Source: Paramarasmius palmivorus (lineage: Eukaryota > Basidiomycota > Agaricomycetes > Agaricales > Marasmiaceae). From it: a stretch of DNA of 64,000 bases. Made by a program: the position numbers and the translations under genes. Location of the stretch: assembly GCA_037176845.1 (NCBI GenBank), contig JAYKXP010000007.1, positions 558,001-622,000 on the forward strand, read 5' to 3'. A model generated the notes under the pieces. That model was not told the DNA's origin and did no database searches. It was given only the letters and a program-made list of their open reading frames with translations. Below, piece by piece: positions 10,487-22,678 of this stretch; the first letter of the stretch is position 1, and each line of letters opens with the position of its first letter.

Positions 10487-12180
10487 AGATGTGCTAAGTC
10501 ATTGACATTGTTGCTTGGAACTTTTGAGGCTTTTCTTGACAAAATTTGCATTTGTAAAGTATCCCTTCGCACGTAATTTAACCATAATGTCTCCCTAAAT
10601 TTTCGGTGACTACCAGGATGGAGTCGTAGCTCATAGCCGGACGAGAAGCTCTTCGGCCTACTTCCAGTCATCATTGCAGCCTCCGCTACCTAACCATGCA
10701 AAAGCGTCGCCAACAGCCTTGCCGATTGGCTCGAGAAGCAGGAACCAGGAGACCAACGACCGGAGAAACAAGAAACAACCGGAGAGCCGCTCGGAGCGCT
10801 TAATCCGAACATTTTCACACAACGTCACCGCCAACAAGTTCTCACGCATGTCCAACTTCGACGAGGATATGTTCAACTTCAAAAAGCTTCAAACGCGACG
10901 GCTTAACCTCAAATCTGTACAACTTAGACCTCTTGCTGGCCCGAGAACCAAACTGAATCTTGTTATTCCTCCTAGTCACGTGTACGTTATTTGCTTTGTT
11001 TTCACCACATTCTTGTAAGTTGTTGTCAACTAATACCTGACATTCCAGTGCCCTTGAGGACAATAGTCAGTGCAAAAATTACTCTCGAGATATAAATTGG
11101 GCACTCGGGGGACTCCTGGGTCAGCCTGTTACCGTTATTTTTGATTCCTTGCTCATGATTTGAATGTTCGCGGTTTTTGTCATCAAGGGAAACGACTGCG
11201 CTCGAAAGGAGACTGTTTTGGATGATGGAAGGGCATCTGATCACCATCCGTGAATAGGCTTTCCCTAATCCCGAGCTCAAACGTTCTTGAACCCTGATGA
11301 TAGCCTGGACTTATAGTACTGGCAAGGAATCAATGCTGAGGCGATTTCCGTGTGTGCCCAAGTCGGCTAGCCAGAGTTGAAGGTCAATTGTATATTTGAC
11401 GTACGTACTGTTTTGGCCACTTACTATTTTTGCTGATGAATCAATCCTTGGCGTCTCCAGTTCGAATAGAGGAACCGCACAGGGTATAGGCGCGAGGGGA
11501 TAGTCAAGGTGCGAGTATCGTATATGCGTTCGAGTTCGCGAATCGACCCGTAGATTTTTACAGCCCTGATAATTCAGCGTCCAAAAGATCCAATGTTGTG
11601 TTCGAACACCATTTTTTTTCAAGATCTTGACTTATTTGGATCTCGTCGGTTACGAATCACGATGAACCGACGTTGCGTTCCCGTGTTGCATTGGCCAGAG
11701 TCAAAGCTAGAAATGAATAAATTACTGTATGTATTCCTTCATAATTACGCAATATTCAGATTCCTTGCGCTCATTCCAATGATTGACAATGTCCTAAAAC
11801 AAGGGATAACGAAGGTGGATGCGATGCTATAGTTACAGCGAATACCTGCAGCGTCCGATAATAAAGTCTTGTTTCAAGACTATAGTTACAGCCCTTTCTC
11901 GCATCAGATACAGCTCGTCTTACCCCCGAAAAACTGGTAGGACGTTGCATGAGCCCTTGTATCTTTGACAGTCAGGTGAGTGTACTCATGTACTAACGCA
12001 TGTAGGTATTCATCTCGTTATGAGTGTCATTGATCAATGGTCCACCTCGCTTGGTAGTGCAATCAGCTTCAGCATATGGGACACATTCAATTAAATACAC
12101 GAAGATAACAAAGGACTCAGAGATGACAACGTCAAGAGTATAAGGGAACAATCATCATGATCATGCTACTGGGCACCGTA
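10487..12180. other. Gene-poor stretch of about 1.7 kb
   Basis: A plus-strand frame of 114 codons (10674-11018, beginning MQPPLPNHAK and rich in Arg/Asn/Glu) is the only open frame of note; it has no recognised domain and I do not call it a gene. Near 11829-11896 the string CTATAGTTACAG occurs twice, next to a 7-bp inverted repeat, AGTCTTG/CAAGACT, around 11864-11882. Nothing else is supportable. Confidence 0.4.
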
Positions 12181-13656
12181 CTAGTTCCGGGGGAACAACT
12201 CAATGACAACCATATCCTTTCCGAGGGGGTTTGTATTACGAAAGTAGCCTGACAGCAATGGTTAGCGTCGCGTTAATCCACTAAGCAGAGATGAGAACTG
12301 ACGGGGACTGGAGTAGTACCACACCACACACCCTTGGGTAAAATTCTCCATGGCTTCATGATACCTCCTCACTGCTGTATCTACCTCGCTTCCAAAGGAG
12401 GGAAGACGTTTCTTTAAATCTGTGTAGTCTTGGACGCGATCACGAATCATATCTGTGAGCATATCCACAGCACCCTGGAGATCTAGGCCATAAGTGTGCT
12501 GTAGAACGCAAACCAGGTTCTGATAGTCCCCGTCTGCCTGCTCCTTCTGTAACAGATGCAACATGTGATTTTAGTAACCCAATCTACTTAGGAAAGAGCT
12601 CCGTACATTGAACGAGCAAAGATCCTGCACGTAATAAATATCAGCTAGGATGAATTATATCTTCAAGATCGGGGGTCGTACATTTGGCCAGGTCATGATG
12701 TCTGCCATTGCGTGAGACATTCCAATGAAGATGGGATCCTGAAAGACATAGTCCGGAAGCTCGATGTCCAACGAATATTCCACCATGGCTAGAAAGGTTG
12801 ACAGCGAATGGGTCAGTTTTGTGTTATGGAGAACAAATACAATGATACCCTCGACAAGAGCCGCTCCAATCGTACATCTGCGCATCAGGATGAACTCTTC
12901 GACTGGAGGCATGCGGTCTACACTTCGATTAGCGGCCTGCTGAACTTGAGATTCGCTCCAGTCTAAAAATGCCTGGATGAATCTTGAACCTGACAGTAAA
13001 TAAATGGTCCACATGCTACGAGATAGGGAAACATGCCTATTGACTGTTCCGGCAGATGCTGTGGAACGAATTCGACGTAGTAGGCTTGAAGAGTTTTAAG
13101 ATTCTTTCATCATTCAGTAGAGAATACTAGGACCCTACTCCCAGAGCATAGCCGCATAAGGATAGTCAGGCTGTGGCGCATTGGCATCGTGAAGTATCAT
13201 GTACGAAGCGGCGTGTCCACTCTTGACATCATCAGGCTTACACTGAAGTTCGCCTTCGTCCGAGAGGTCATCAGTCTAACAGAAAAGAGCAACGTTAGCT
13301 ATACGGGGCAAATCACAAGTTATAACCTTACCGAAAAGGCCCACAGCAAGAACGCCAGGCAAGTCTCGAGGTGCGACAAGTCGGCATCGGGGAAGCTCAA
13401 AGCAGCAAATGTATCGAATCTGCCGTACTCGAGCCACTTTTGGGCTTTAGCCTCGTCGTAGACTTTGAAGCTGCGCTTAAGTGAGTAAAATGTAACAGGG
13501 ATCATGCATTGTGGCGACCGACCTTGCAAACCATTGTACGATCGTATTTCGGGCAATATCTTGGTTAAAGTTTTGTTTGAGCTCAAATACAGAGCCAGTG
13601 ATCTCGCAGATGTTACGCAAGACGAAGGACGAAGGCAATTCGGGGGTGGTTATCAT
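12181..13656 (-). CDS. Sesquiterpene synthase (class I terpene cyclase)
   Basis: Catalyses metal-dependent ionisation and cyclisation of a prenyl diphosphate, most likely farnesyl diphosphate; the product cannot be told from sequence. From the start MITTPELPSSFVLRNICE, exons join in frame through KVYDEAKAQKWLEYGRFD to the first metal-binding motif T-D-D-L-S-D-E-G (about residue 100). Then come PDYPYAAMLW, RRIRSTASAGTVNRFI and, further on, the NSE/DTE motif W-P-N-D-L-C-S-F-N-K-E-Q-A-D-G-D. The C-terminal part includes the helix around LDLQGAVDMLTDMIRDRV and the typical RYF..TNPLG ending. Both metal sites are complete, there are about seven introns of 50-60 nt, and no frame damage. Length (about 330 residues) fits fungal sesquiterpene synthases. 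P450 genes at 17.2 and 25.1 kb could modify its product, but this is inference. Confidence 0.9.
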
Positions 13657-16600
13657 GTTGACTGAAGCAGATGACTGGGGGGGTTGCAGAATAGGTCATG
13701 AATAGTTGACGCTTTTAAGATATTCAGATTTGCTAGGTAGAGACGAACCAATACCTCCAGATCTGTACGGGATTTGAGAAAGGAACATCTGGGCGGCGTT
13801 GATTGACCTGTGTGTGTGTGTGGATACAAATGATATGAAAAATGGCAGTATTGGTTCAGTGGGCGCGAACTGGTCTAGTTCAAAAATGATGTACGAACGG
13901 CCTCCTTCGCTCAGTCCTAGCGCTTAATATCGAGCTACGGCAGCTCAAACATAGTGGCGTTCGTGAAATTTAAGTTCGCATATGATAAGATGGCAGAAAA
14001 AGACTAGTCATTGAACCATCGATGACATCGATGACACTAGCTTGAGTGGGTCGCCGGGCGCCGACATGTACTCGTTCGGACCCTGTCTGGATGAGAATGA
14101 AAATTGAGTGCATTGGACTGAGATGGCATCAGCAATTACACAAATATAGGGAGCCCTCATCGTGATAGGTATATCGCCCTGCATATCCTTCGTGTAGTTT
14201 GCTTCCAGCTGCACGCATTGAACAAGTAGACGGAAATGTTACACGATCTCGCTGGCATGTCTCTTGATCCAAAGACATAGGGTAGGACCTACGTTGAACG
14301 TCAGCACAAAAATGATTATAGCAAGAGAACCTTTCGCATCACCGTCTAGGTGTCTTGTTGAGGCTGCCGTTGTGGGAGACGTCTAGTCGTGGTATGGGGG
14401 CTGTAGGCGGAGGAAGCACATATCGGAAGATGCTACTTGCTAGGCGAGGCTAGAAAGGAGGAGTAAGCACACGCTTATCATGTACAACGAAGTAATTGAA
14501 TAGCATTCGATACCAACCAGCTGAATTACTCCAAATTCGTGGGTGATATTGCGCAAGGACTGAAGCTTGATCCAGGTTGCTCGTCTCTACCGCTATCTTG
14601 TATCACACGTTGCACCCCGACTTGATAACTCTCCGGGACTGTAGATATTAATATTGACTGACAAGGCAGGTTATGACGTATCCGACGTTGTCAGACTAAA
14701 CGTTACACGTCCAGAACGCAGTGTATCCCTGGGTTAAAGTCCATTTCCAGTTTCACGAATGGGCATCCTGAAGTCACGATACATGGGAAGAAGGGATTGA
14801 CCGGTATGGGTGAAAGCAGTGGATGTAGGCGTAGGCGTAGGCGTAGCTGTGGGACCGTGGGTGCCGTGATTGACCAGGCAGAGCTGGCGTTCCAGTTGAG
14901 CTGCTGAAAGTCCATCGGGGAGAGGCGGAGCATGGATATTCCCTCAGAGGGAGCGACCGATGGCCATTGGGGAGCTCGGTATTGAGCATAGCGATAAAGA
15001 GTGGGGATGGGAACTCTTTTCATTGGTAAACGGCAAGAATGGTTCCTTTTCATCGTCCTGGATGTGAAATAACGAGAACGTCACTGTGGGAAATTCCAGG
15101 CTGTGAAGCGAGGCTGAGGCCTGGGGATATGTTCAGAATAGACTGGACGCACTTGTAGCACAAATCATTCAATGTTCGGGGCGTCCAATGAATTCGAGCC
15201 TAGATCGATAGCGGCCGGACTCCAGTCACAGTCGATGTCAAGCTTTGAGAGACTACAAGCGAGAGGCAAATGGGTTTGGACGGGATGGAGATACGAGAGG
15301 GAAATGCCTACAATGGGAATGTTTTCTTGTCTCTGGAACGCTTGTAATGTTATTCTAGAGTCCACAAGGTCACAACAACCAGAAATGTCACGCACCTGAT
15401 GCACCTGATTGCGACTCTGAACTTCGATGACTTAGGTAGGTAGTCATCTGGCCGCATTGCAGGTATATAAAAATCTGTCAAAGGATCGTCAAAGAGGGGA
15501 GGGAAGAGAATATATGGAGAGTGTATACCAGCGAGGCAGAACTATGGTGGACGCTGTATACTTTAGAAGGTGCTTTCAATGCATTCATCATTTATTAGTC
15601 AGCTCATAGGCGCCGAGAGTAGAATACCAGCGTCCATAATATCCTTGAGAACGGCATGCCCCAAGTATTCACTCGCTGTCTTCGACCTATCTCAACACCA
15701 TCACGGCGTAAACTAGGTTGCGGTACCTTCTAGATCTCTGGTCGGATTTTTATGCATTGGTACCTTCAAAGGACGTGGTGTCAATTCAAGTGCAAAGGTC
15801 CGTTGTCATGCTCAGGATGTTTCTGTGTGGGAGAAGATGAAAGCAGCAGTGCGTATACACGTATACTGAGTACGAATGTGGTAGTGTCATTGACGGTGTT
15901 TCTCATACATAGGGATTCGGATAGACTCGAACCGGCCCCTGCGCCGATGTGTAGGGTAGGGCCCCAACTCATCAGCGCAGTGAGTGGTTACGAGTCTAGG
16001 ATTCAGAATGGAATTTCTCTAGTATACTCCACATCCATAAGGCCACCTTATCTCCCGAAACGCCACCAAGAAAATTGAAATGCATACTTGTTACAATTTG
16101 GATACCTATGGACGCTCCTCCGCGCATCGGAGCTTGCTCAGCGCTTGGCCACAAAAATTAACACGTCTCGGAACAATGGGCCTTGACGGGACGCCTTGGC
16201 TATTCCAGTCTTTATCTTCAATCTATCCCAACACCGTCACGGCGCAAACCAGTTTGCGGTATCCTCATTACTGGAGCTCGAAAGGACCCTGTAGCGAGGC
16301 AATGCCAGTTCTCCAGACGGTTGCCGTCATCGTCCTCGCCGTCTTGAGTCGCTTGTGATGGCTGTTAGCGGGTGGCCCGAAGGCCTTTCGAGTTCACATT
16401 GTCAACCAATTCTGGTCCACGATAATTGCCTGGACGATTACCAGACCAACCAGAGCTTACGGGATATGTATGTGGCAACTATGCTAAATTACGATGTAGT
16501 AAGGCAAGGAGATGATGGAAGCAACAGTGCGTATATGTTTCTGGCCCTTGACCGTAGCTCCACTGACAGTTCATCCCGTTATCATGTCAGAGTGTAAAAT

Positions 16601-17180
16601 GGATCAGGGTTTCTTTGGAATCGAAGTATTTGAGCTAGACACTAGTACCTTCCGCATCCTACATCGTCTCCTGGAAATGCCAATTCACGTGCTTGCTCTC
16701 TCTCGGTGTAATCAAAATACCCCATCTAATAAGACATACGACAAAGCGCTCCGACATGGACCCTCCGCTAGCACCGCAGATAGTCTCTACAGGCTCTCCG
16801 AGTCTTGAGCATATCTTTGGAGAACCACTGAAAGAGCCTCAATCTGGAGAAAATGTGTAAGCTTCGAAGTTTACTCGGCCCGGTCAACCGCTCATTCATT
16901 CTTAAGATATTTCCGATATCCTTGGCCCCCGCCCGCTTGAACTTAGATAAAGCTTAGCTTCAGTCCGTTGTCAGTCCATATGGTCAATGCTAACCCGTGA
17001 TGGCCAGCACTGAATCCAACCTTTGCTAGATACCGATGTACGGGAAGGCGGCACAGGTCCACAGAACATCGTGCAAAGAGAAAACCTAGGCCTTGTTTGG
17101 CAAACCATGTCTACAGGGTGCTAAAAGGACTACTTAAGGCCTCCATACATCATAGGGAAAACTATTGTCAAACCGTTCAG
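13657..17180. other. Gene-poor 3.5-kb region with repeats and possible gene remnants
   Basis: I find no intact gene. Positions about 13925-14003 match 11-90 (dispersed repeat). A (TG)n run lies at about 13810-13821 and a GTAGGC tandem run at about 14825-14848. On the minus strand, 14000-14600 contains hydrophobic pieces (KGSLAIIIFVLTFNV and others) that may be remains of a seven-TM gene. Two stretches, 15687-15858 and 16223-16536, share short similar blocks, suggesting a diverged local duplication. Short open frames (for example 14703-15053 minus and 16080-16358 plus) have no recognised domain. Confidence 0.4.
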
Positions 17181-19231
17181 ATGGAGCCCTACGCCATTTT
17201 GCTTTCTGTATCATGCTTGGTGGTTCTTTTAGCGTGGCACTTCGGAAAGAAGCCCACTGCAAAACTTCCTCCAGGACCTAAACCCTTGCCAGTTGTCGGT
17301 AACATGCTCGACATCCCTTCGGCCAAGCCTTGGGAAGCTTATATGGATTATGGTCGTTTGTACGGTATGCTTCCTTTCGCTGATATTCAGCGTCACCTCA
17401 GAGAGCTCTACAGGCCAAGACATAGTGCACTTTAAAGTGTTTGGACGGCACAGCATGATTGTCAATTCTCGCGAACTTGCTGGTGAACTGTTCGAGAAGC
17501 GATCGCGCATCTACTCAGACCGCCCATATCTTGCAATGTTTGATTTGTATATCAAGTTTGTTCCCCTTGATTCAACATATTGATCTTCTATAATCACGTC
17601 AGAATGGGCTGGGCAGATGTAGGTACCGGTAAGTAAGAAAGTTTCTCTCGACTAGAATATGGCAATGACTTTCACACTTGTAGTCTTCATGCCATACGGT
17701 TCTGCCTGGCGACAGCATCGTCGACTCATTCAAGAAGGGTTCCGCGACTCGATGGCTGCAGAGTATCTCTCCATCCAGTCAGAGAAGACCTACGAGTTTC
17801 TTACCAACCTTTTGGAGGATCCGAATGACTTTCGGGCTCATATTAGGACGTAAGTACTTGCATTCAGAGGAACCTCAGCAATGACTGATCTCGACAGTCT
17901 TGCCGCCGCCACTATCATGGGCATCGTTTATGGTCACGATGTGACTTCAGCTGATGACTACTTCGTCAACTTGGCTGAAAGGGCAGCAGAAGCTCTGACA
18001 ACTCCGACAGGGACCTCTGCGATTGTGAACATAATCCCTTTCATGCGTCACTTTCCCGCTTGGTTCCCTGGTTGCGGGTTTCAGAATGCTGCTCGCGAAA
18101 TTCGTGGCAGGGTCAACGACATGATGGAAAAACCTTACTCTGTCGTAGTGAACGGAATTGCGAGTCCTGTCTTCTTCTTTTTGGTAATCGAGCACTCATA
18201 ATAGTCCCAGACTTCTGGTACCCAGAAACCGTCATTGCTTGCCAAGTATTTGGACCGGCACAGAGCTAACAACGGCAGTTACAATGAGCTGGCAGCGATT
18301 AAGCAGGTTTGCGCGTCTGCATACGGTGCTGGATCCGACACTGTGAGTCATCGTTGTATCGAATCGAGGTCCAACGTCGTAACTTGACTGTTTACATCGC
18401 AGACTGCCTCAGCACTTGCAACATTCTTTCTTTCAATGGCGACCCATCCGCACATACAGAAGAGAGCGCAGGAACATATCGACAATCTTCTCAGCGAAGG
18501 ACGCCTGCCCACTTGGGCAGATCATCCACAATTGCAGTATATCGAAGCTATTATGCGAGAAACCCTCAGATGGCAGCCCGTAACGCCTCTCGGCTTCTTC
18601 CATTCAGCAACAAGTGACGACACGGTGAACGGGTACTTCATTCCAAAAGGTTTGCTTGACCAAACTGGCAAAAACTAGGTCTAACTTGGCTTGGAATTTT
18701 AGGCACTGCTCTGTCTGGCAATATATGGTAGATTGCTCTATGCGCTCTTGTCAAACACTGACTCTTCCTCTGGTAGGGCTATGACGCGGGATCCTATCGT
18801 GTATCCAGATCCTGAAAGATTTAACCCCGAGAGATTTTTGACGGAAGATGGCACATGCAACGACGACGACGTATCCTTCACATTTGGTTTTGGTTGAGAT
18901 TCATGTGCTATATTGCTTCATTCGTACTGATATTGATGTTCTGTAGGGAGACGGTTTTGTCCCGGACGACACTTGGCGGTGAAATCGCTCTGGGTTGCAA
19001 TGGCCTGTATTCTGGCCACCTTCGACATTTCCAAGGCTAAGGATGAAGCTGGAAATGATATTGAGATCGATGTCGATTACACCGACGCAGTGATAGTGTA
19101 CGCAATTTCTCACATCAGCTACTTGCAGTCATTGAATCGAGCTTAGCCATCCGCGTCCATATCCGTGTTCTATTACACCACGATCAGACAAGGCAAAGAC
19201 TCTTGTGAAGGACCTCGCTAGTCAAACCTAA
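17181..19231 (+). CDS. Cytochrome P450 monooxygenase (microsomal)
   Basis: Heme-thiolate monooxygenase of the fungal class related to multifunctional and O-methylsterigmatocystin-oxidoreductase-like P450s of mushrooms. The N-terminal helix MEPYAILLSVSCLVVLLAW anchors it in the ER, followed by the Pro-rich hinge LPPGPKPLPVVGN. Other landmarks are FMPYGSAWRQHRRL (C-helix WxxxR), the I-helix region YGAGSDTTASAL, the K-helix E-T-L-R, PDPERFNPERF and the heme-binding F-G-F-G-R-R-F-C-P-G-R-H. Several exons are short; the heme motif itself is interrupted by an intron between FGFG and RRFC. The C-terminus is restored across a final intron as VHPRPYPCSITPRSDKAKT. About 515 residues, no damage found. 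Its substrate is unknown; nearness to the terpene synthase makes a terpenoid substrate possible. Confidence 0.9.
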
Positions 19232-19323
19232 TTCCCATTTGCGCACACAGCTCAACAATGTTGTCTTCACGCAAGCAATGTGTACCAATGCTGTAATATG
19301 TAGAATCATCCTCTTCAATCTAA

Positions 19324-19457
19324 GTCTAAGTACCTACCAACGAGCCAGACATTTTTTCCCTCTCCCTTCCTTTGAGATCTTGTACACCAGGATCAAATGG
19401 TTTGCGGGTTCTCTGGTAAGAGAATCTAAAGTCTAAGTACCTACCAACGAGCCAGAC
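19324..19457. repeat. 27-bp perfect direct repeat, two copies
   Basis: Positions 19324-19350 and 19431-19457 are identical over 27 bp (both start GTCTAAGTACC and end GAGCCAGAC) and are preceded by near-identical AATCTAA. Copies are 107 bp apart in the spacer between the P450 and the eL43 gene. It may be a small local duplication. Confidence 0.8.
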
Positions 19458-19658
19458 GACCATCGATGAATCAGAACGGTACCAGTGCGGGCCGGAGGGA
19501 CACCGAAAAGGCCGAAGGCATGTGGCTGATGTGGCTTGGGTCACGCAACTGTATAGTTCTTACATCAGATAATCCCACGGACCCAACTGGGACTCAAATG
19601 TACAGTTTCGAAAGAGTAACCACGAATCCGCCGCCGCCTCTCCTCAAGACTAGACAAA

Positions 19659-20157
19659 ATGGTATATTCGTCTACTAGACAGTATACATGCCCTTGCTAA
19701 CGTTGGATGTTCTAGACAAAACGTACCAAGAAAGTCGGCATCACCGGTAAATACGGTACTGTGAGTTGGGATTCAAAACTTTTGCGAGGAGAACAGGAAT
19801 CTCATGGGATCGTAGCGTTACGGTGCCTCCCTCAGGAAGCAGGTCAAGAAGATTGAAATCAGCCAACACTCACGGTACACCTGCTCTTTCTGCGGAAAGG
19901 TGTGTTTCTAGGTTATATGTCTGTACAGGTTTGTGCTAATAGTAGCGTTATAGGACTCCGTGAGGAGAAAAGCGGTGGGCATCTGGCATTGCACATCGTG
20001 CCGCAAGACTATTGCTGGCGGAGCATGGACTGTCTCGACAACGGCTGCTGCGACCGTGCGCAGGTGCGATATCTACATTTATTCTGATAATCCCTGTTTT
20101 GACTTATCATCTTTTTGCAGCACCGTTCGTAGGCTGCGGGAGTTGACCGAAGCATAA
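19659..20157 (+). CDS. RPL43: Cytosolic ribosomal protein eL43 (L37a)
   Basis: Large-subunit ribosomal protein with a C4 zinc ribbon. Five exons give 92 residues, the canonical length. The initiator ATG stands alone in its exon (19659-19661), followed by an intron and [20 protein letters not shown]. Zinc ligands are visible as Y-T-C-S-F-C-G and H-C-T-S-C (cysteines at about 39, 42, 57 and 60), then the conserved KTIAGGAWT and the C-terminal [11 protein letters not shown] one-codon first exon is common in fungal ribosomal-protein genes. It is tail-to-tail with the RidA-like gene, about 290 bp away, with no other gene in between. Confidence 0.97.
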
Positions 20158-20450
20158 GAATGCCCTTCTCTGTCTTCTGTCTTTTTGTCGACTCGATCAC
20201 CACACTGTTGTATGTGCTACGCCCCCATGAATAAAAGCAGTATGAAGCCATGCCATGCATTTTCGCGCCTCGGGATTACGACCCGCGGTCATTGCTTATG
20301 TTCGTCAGAGATTTGGATTGATTTCATAGGACAAACATTCTACAGTACGATGAGACGTGCTCAAAGCAATTTTAACGTGCGCATGAGGTTGTTGCTTGCA
20401 TTCTGCCGTACATAAGTCTCTGCCAAATGTTACCCGACGCGACAGGATCA

Positions 20451-20976
20451 TTATTCTCCAAGCTCAGCCCACGAATGATCTATATCCATTTCCGCTCTTT
20501 CACGCCGTATGTCAGGCTGATCTAATTCGACAGCTTCAACCTCAATCTCTACCTTCATCTCTTCCTCTCCTAGCCTTGATACACCAACACACGTCCATAT
20601 TGGTTGGTGATTAGGACACCACTTTTGAAGGTTCCTCACCATCCCAGCCAGTGCCATATCGTCCAAGGGGATGTGATATGATCTGACTTTGAACACTTGA
20701 GACCAGCCCTTGCCTCCGGCGGTTTTGATAGCTAAATCGACGTTGGCGAATGCTTGGTCGATCTGAGCATTGATGTCGGCGGGTATCTGACCTGTTTTGG
20801 GGTCCCAACCACCTGTTGGTGTGCGTTACTGCAATGTACAGGAACCGTTGATGGCCAAACGAACCTTGACCAGCACATTCGATTCGATTCCCGAAACGAA
20901 CTGCTTGGCTATACCAGAAACGTTGGCGGTTTCGTTCGCCAACGCCGGCGTATGAGTAGTATGAAAGAGAAGCCAT
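20451..20976 (-). CDS. RidA/YjgF-YER057c-UK114 family protein
   Basis: Small two-exon gene of about 157 residues. The start MASLSYYSYAGVGER leads to QAVRFGNRIECAGQG, then across a 50-nt intron GGWDPKTGQIPADINAQIDQ, AIKTAGGKGWSQVFKVRSYH and a C-terminal V-G-V-S-R-L-G-E with beta-strand MKVEIEVEAVEL. This is the chorismate-mutase-like fold of the RidA superfamily, many members of which hydrolyse reactive enamine/imine intermediates and form trimers. The classical catalytic Arg region is replaced by WTCVGVSRLG, so it may belong to a fungal subgroup without proven deaminase activity. The last about 25 residues are an acidic extension beyond the usual core. Confidence 0.85.
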
Positions 20977-21341
20977 GTGTCCTCTGCGTGGTTCAGCCTG
21001 TGACTATTTATCCTATCTTCTGAGTACACTTAGTAAGTTCTAAGTCACCATTTTACAAACAATTGTGGATATTCGCGGATATCCTTGACATTAGAAATGA
21101 AGGGTTCCGGTTATAGAGGATCAGCCAAGAGGACTGGACTTTATGCACACCTTGTCGCAGTCAAGATGGTTCCGATCAAAGCAAAGCTGCATCAAATGAA
21201 AGTTCAACCATCCGATATATACGTTAGAAACCCGAATGTTACATCCAAAGCAGGGAGTAATCATTCTAGTTCACGATGCGTCCGTTGAGCCTAGTTCCTA
21301 TAGCACCTTTAAGCCACAAAAATAGCTTCCAGCTCGTATAT

Positions 21342-21860
21342 TCAGGTACTCACCATCGCATACTTCCGGTTATCGTGTTCCCGTTTTTCCACCAAGAGTA
21401 ATTTGTTTCTGCCACGCAGATTGAGTATTGCCATCCCCCCCACAAGGATACATTGTATGGCATCCATAGCACAAACCACAACCTGTAAAACCATATTCCA
21501 TCTCCTCCTGTTTAGAGCATCTTCAGGTTTTATCCTGCCCGGACCGTTTGAAGCAACTTGGCAGCTTAGGACGAACGCTATTGCCCAGCCTGCCAGGATG
21601 AGGAATCCGAGAACGACGGCTGGTGTTGAGTAGTATCGATGTAGGGGTTTTGGGCTAGCATCCTGGCTATCCGAACGCTTCCTGAGCGAGAGAAATATAA
21701 ATGAAGAGTGGTATACGAGAGTGCCAATGGCTGATATGCCCGAAACTACAGCAACTGGCACGCTGGTGTTGAAGAGCGAGAGTATGAAAACGACGACAGA
21801 AAGGAACGAGGTGGCGGCGGCGAAGAATAGAACTGAGAGAGGGATGGTTTTCAGTGGCAT
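21342..21860 (-). CDS. Four-TM membrane protein of unknown function
   Basis: Single-exon frame of 172 codons. Four hydrophobic segments are visible: about residues 8-30 (VLFFAAATSFLSVVVFILSL), 35-57 (VAVVSGISAIGTLVYHSSFI), 80-105 (VVLGFLILAGWAIAFVLSC) and 123-146 (MVLQVVVCAMDAIQCILVGG). The spacing resembles MARVEL-like small fungal membrane proteins, but no signature motif lets me name it. The C-terminus is short and basic. The gene is separate from its neighbours: RidA about 365 bp on one side and bleomycin hydrolase more than 800 bp on the other. Confidence 0.65.
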   Translation of the reverse strand: MPLKTIPLSVLFFAAATSFLSVVVFILSLFNTSVPVAVVSGISAIGTLVYHSSFIFLSLRKRSDSQDASPKPLHRYYSTPAVVLGFLILAGWAIAFVLSCQVASNGPGRIKPEDALNRRRWNMVLQVVVCAMDAIQCILVGGMAILNLRGRNKLLLVEKREHDNRKYAMVST

Positions 21861-22678
21861 CCTGTGTCGAATGGCGAGGGCTCAGCCCAAACGTAGTCCT
21901 GAACAGAGTTCTCAAGGTTAAATGAACCCAAAGAATGGATTCTTCCCCGCTGCGAGTGACTTGTGGCGTGATGAACCTCTTGAGGGGTCTTCTCCGCCGC
22001 CAATCGCCGCCAAGACCGAGAAGACAGGAAGATGCGCCAACCGACACCGACACTGAATGGGTCGCAAGGATTGATGACCGGTCGGTCAGGTATTTTAACT
22101 GATGAAAGTGGAGCGTAGTCAAAGAAAGCCGGCCAGAGTATTCAGCGAGAGATCATTTTGCGGCCGATGGTAGTACATTGTTTGCCTGCCAGTGCCACTG
22201 AGTTTGGACTTGAACAGCTTCTTCTTCGGTTCCAACACTGACAATTGAACCATAAGAATGGGAGCAACAGGAGCTCGGAAGAGATGGTATCAATGATGTA
22301 TGCCACCATGGATGGATACGCGCATTCATTAACGACTTGAAAAACAGGATAGTATCCGTTGGTCTCCTTGAAAAAGAGAAGTAAAGGTGAAGCTATACTT
22401 CTGAGTCCTCCAGAGAACATAGAATGTTGGCAGATAGCAAGTTTAGAGCGCCTTTCCCGGTCCCGATTCCGCAATTCAGGTTCAATGTTGAGAGAAGAGG
22501 GTGGCAGCCAATCAGAGAACGAGGATTTGGGTCACTTGAGCAGTGTGTACCGTTTTGGTCAAGGACCTCGGCAGTTCCGTTCCACGCGGCGGCAATCCAC
22601 CATGGGTACCTATTTTACTCTTATCTCTGGACTGGTACCATACAGCAGTCCTATCAAACTGCTTCTTCCTGAACTATC
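21861..22678. other. Intergenic upstream of bleomycin hydrolase and the four-TM gene
   Basis: This 818-bp stretch separates two divergently transcribed genes, so it should hold both promoters. Overlapping short frames on both strands (for example 21667-22122 minus, 22359-22778 plus) have no domain and conflict with one another; I call none. Confidence 0.45.

Noticed and set aside
10674..11018. 114-codon plus-strand frame as a gene
   Set aside because: No domain, no splice support, and a frame of this length can arise by chance.
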